From Rachycentron canadum (Eukaryota; Chordata; Actinopteri; Carangiformes; Rachycentridae), in NCBI GenBank assembly GCA_038496675.1, contig CM076653.1, positions 10,785,275 to 10,849,274 of the forward strand: 64,000 bases of DNA, written 5' to 3'. The translations under genes were made by a program, and so were the position numbers. Positions 62,166-64,000 of this stretch are shown here, piece by piece; position 1 is the first letter of the stretch; every line of letters starts with the position of its first letter. The notes under the pieces are model-generated. The model made no database searches. It saw nothing but the letters and a program-made list of their open reading frames with translations, and was not told the origin of the DNA.

Positions 62166-64000
62166 TGAGGCCCAATAAAAACCACAGGCTTTGGGGCTCT
62201 CTTCTGATTGGCTGACTGTTTTCTGAGCAATTCAATAAAAAATATGGCAGATGTTGGGTCACCAGAACAAGAAACCAAATCCTGCAAGGTTGGATGGTGG
62301 GTGCTGGTTGGCTGTGCTGGTTGAGGACTGTATAGTTGTGACATCACAAAGTTCCAGAAGTCCTGACATCTGTTTTTAAGGCTCAGTTTCTGAATACAGG
62401 CTATGAGCATTTCTCTGTGGACTTTGACCTTTGATACTTTCACTGTATTAAAATAGAACCTAGACCTGCTTTATAATCAAAGACCACATGGAGGTCTTAC
62501 TTTGTACAAAGTGGGACCTTTAATGGAAATATAGTGGATCTCTGTTTTAATGGGGCTAGAGACAGAGAAAGAGAGACGGGGAGGTGGTTTTCCTCTGGGG
62601 AGGCAGAGCAGGCGAAGGACGCATCCCAGGCAACATCACAAGTGCAAAGACAAGCATCACAAGTGGCTGAATAGTCAATGACTTCACCTTGAGGGAAAAG
62701 CAGTGGGGGCCAAGAGAGTGAATGTTTGACCACTCAGTTTGCCAGGAAAGGTCATTTGAGGCTGAAAGTGGGGGGTGGGGTGGGGGGTGAATTACGTTCT
62801 TAAAGGACTGCACCAGCTTTGTGAGAGTTTGGCCAATTTGCCACTTTACCCAGTGTGAGGGCCGGTGCTCCAGTGGACGGCTCAGTGATTCACACATGCT
62901 AACATTTTAGCATGATGCACAACAAGTGCCCTAATCTGAAGAAAAGGACAGATGGGTCCAGAAACTCTTCCGAGATGTTTTGGCTGCTTAGTCAAGTTGA
63001 GAATGACAGTTAACTCAAGGTCCACTTATTACCTTTTTTCGTAGCTTTCAGCCGAATTCCAGTGGATTCTCTGAAAACAGATGTGACGAACGTAGCCTCT
63101 ATATTGTTAAAAGTTTGTCATCACATCTGCAGCTATTTTATCTTTAATCGCAACGTAATTACATTACACTGGAGTAAAATCTGAACCAGATTTAATTTCT
63201 TTTTTTCCAGCGACATTTTGTCCACAGACTGACTCCTTTTTAACAAACACCAGGGCTCAACTCAGTCTAAACATAGCCTCCAAAGATGCCTCAGGTAGTG
63301 GTTACAGGCAGAGACACACAATCTGACATTTTCTCTCCCACTACCTGATCTGATATATAAAAACAAGATGGTACATCTGGATGGGTTTTTCTTTATATGT
63401 AATGACACAGTGATAAATAAGGCAGATGTGGACCATGGACTGCTGCTGCACTGCAAATTGAGTCAGCAGCCCATTGAGAGTAAGAATGTCTTTTTCAAAG
63501 GAGACCGGGCAGCAGCACAAATAAAAGCACAAAGCTGCCGGAGGAAAACACGACTGGAGGGAACTCAAGATTTCTGAATAACACACCACATATTGCTGAT
63601 AATATTGAGACAAATCTATCCCCATAGGTTTTGATAAGTTTAGAGGCAACTGAAACTCATGTTGCTCATTTCACAGACAGCGTTGCACAAATCAATCAGC
63701 CTACAGGCTTCTCACCTTCTGACCATCATCATCATCACTGGTTTAAGCCAAGTATTGCAGGTGGTACATTAAACCAGCTGCAGCTCATTGACGTTAATTC
63801 CACTGGTAATTTGCCAGTAACAACTTGGCTAGTCTGGTGAGTATTAACTAGGGGTATATATTTGCCTTCTCAGCTCCAATAAGGTGATTCCAGAATTAAA
63901 GTAAATCTCTGAGCTTTAATCATGTTCGAATATTAACTTGACAACTTGTCAATTGATCAGTGGATTCAATACGGAATAGATAATCAATAAGTGGACCAAT

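Larger units (their letters stand above)
55984..64000. other. Non-coding right flank, upstream of bcan
   Basis: This should hold the bcan promoter and its missing first exon, neither of which I can place. The stretch contains a long GT microsatellite, an R2 copy, a compound repeat near 60.1-60.6 kb and a tRNA-like SINE near 62 kb. Beyond 62.2 kb I see only a G-rich tract near 62770-62790 and no recognisable gene. Confidence 0.5.

Noticed and set aside
1..64000. CRISPR arrays, operons, ribosome binding sites or an undescribed multi-gene system
   Set aside because: The window is ordinary vertebrate nuclear DNA. The tandem arrays present are simple microsatellites, and all supported genes belong to known families.

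Overview
The window is vertebrate nuclear DNA, almost certainly from a teleost fish. It has split genes with GT/AG introns, long AT-rich non-coding stretches, many microsatellites, decayed Tc1-like transposons and dispersed repeats of a kind common in fish. Three protein-coding genes can be rebuilt exon by exon with consistent splice phases. From left to right they are rhbg (minus strand, 7960-21936, 10 coding exons, 462 codons), hapln2 (plus strand, 32994-36558, 5 coding exons, 337 codons) and bcan, brevican (minus strand, 40161-55983, 14 recovered coding exons, about 1278 codons, initiation codon not found).

Layout: 1-7.9 kb is gene-free flank with a dispersed repeat at the left edge, microsatellites and a few compositionally complex stretches that could be conserved non-coding elements. 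7.96-21.9 kb is rhbg, with a 6.7 kb first intron full of repeats. 22-32.9 kb is intergenic; it holds a dead Tc1-like transposase, a probable assembly error (a near-identical 0.28 kb direct duplication around a single N) and one orphan exon-like segment. 33-36.6 kb is hapln2. 36.6-40.2 kb separates the tail-to-tail ends of hapln2 and bcan. 40.2-56 kb is bcan. 56-64 kb is non-coding, with a long GT microsatellite and several repeats.

Function: Rhbg is an ammonia/ammonium-conducting channel of the Rh glycoprotein family. Hapln2 and brevican are partners in hyaluronan-based brain extracellular matrix: the link protein stabilises the bond between the lectican N-terminal G1 domain and hyaluronan, and the lectican carries chondroitin sulfate chains on an acidic central region and a C-terminal EGF/lectin/CCP module. 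The HAPLN-lectican linkage, and their sharing a chromosome region with RHBG, is known from human 1q22-q23, so the arrangement supports the assignments.

I did not find an undescribed molecular system. The points most worth a second look are the duplicated block around the N, two or three related glycosaminoglycan-attachment exons in bcan, loss of the mammalian FLD ankyrin-binding motif in Rhbg, a microsatellite acting as the polypyrimidine tract of rhbg exon 7, an orphan exon-like segment upstream of rhbg, a long imperfect hairpin in a bcan intron, and a repeat family that carries CRE and CCAAT motifs.
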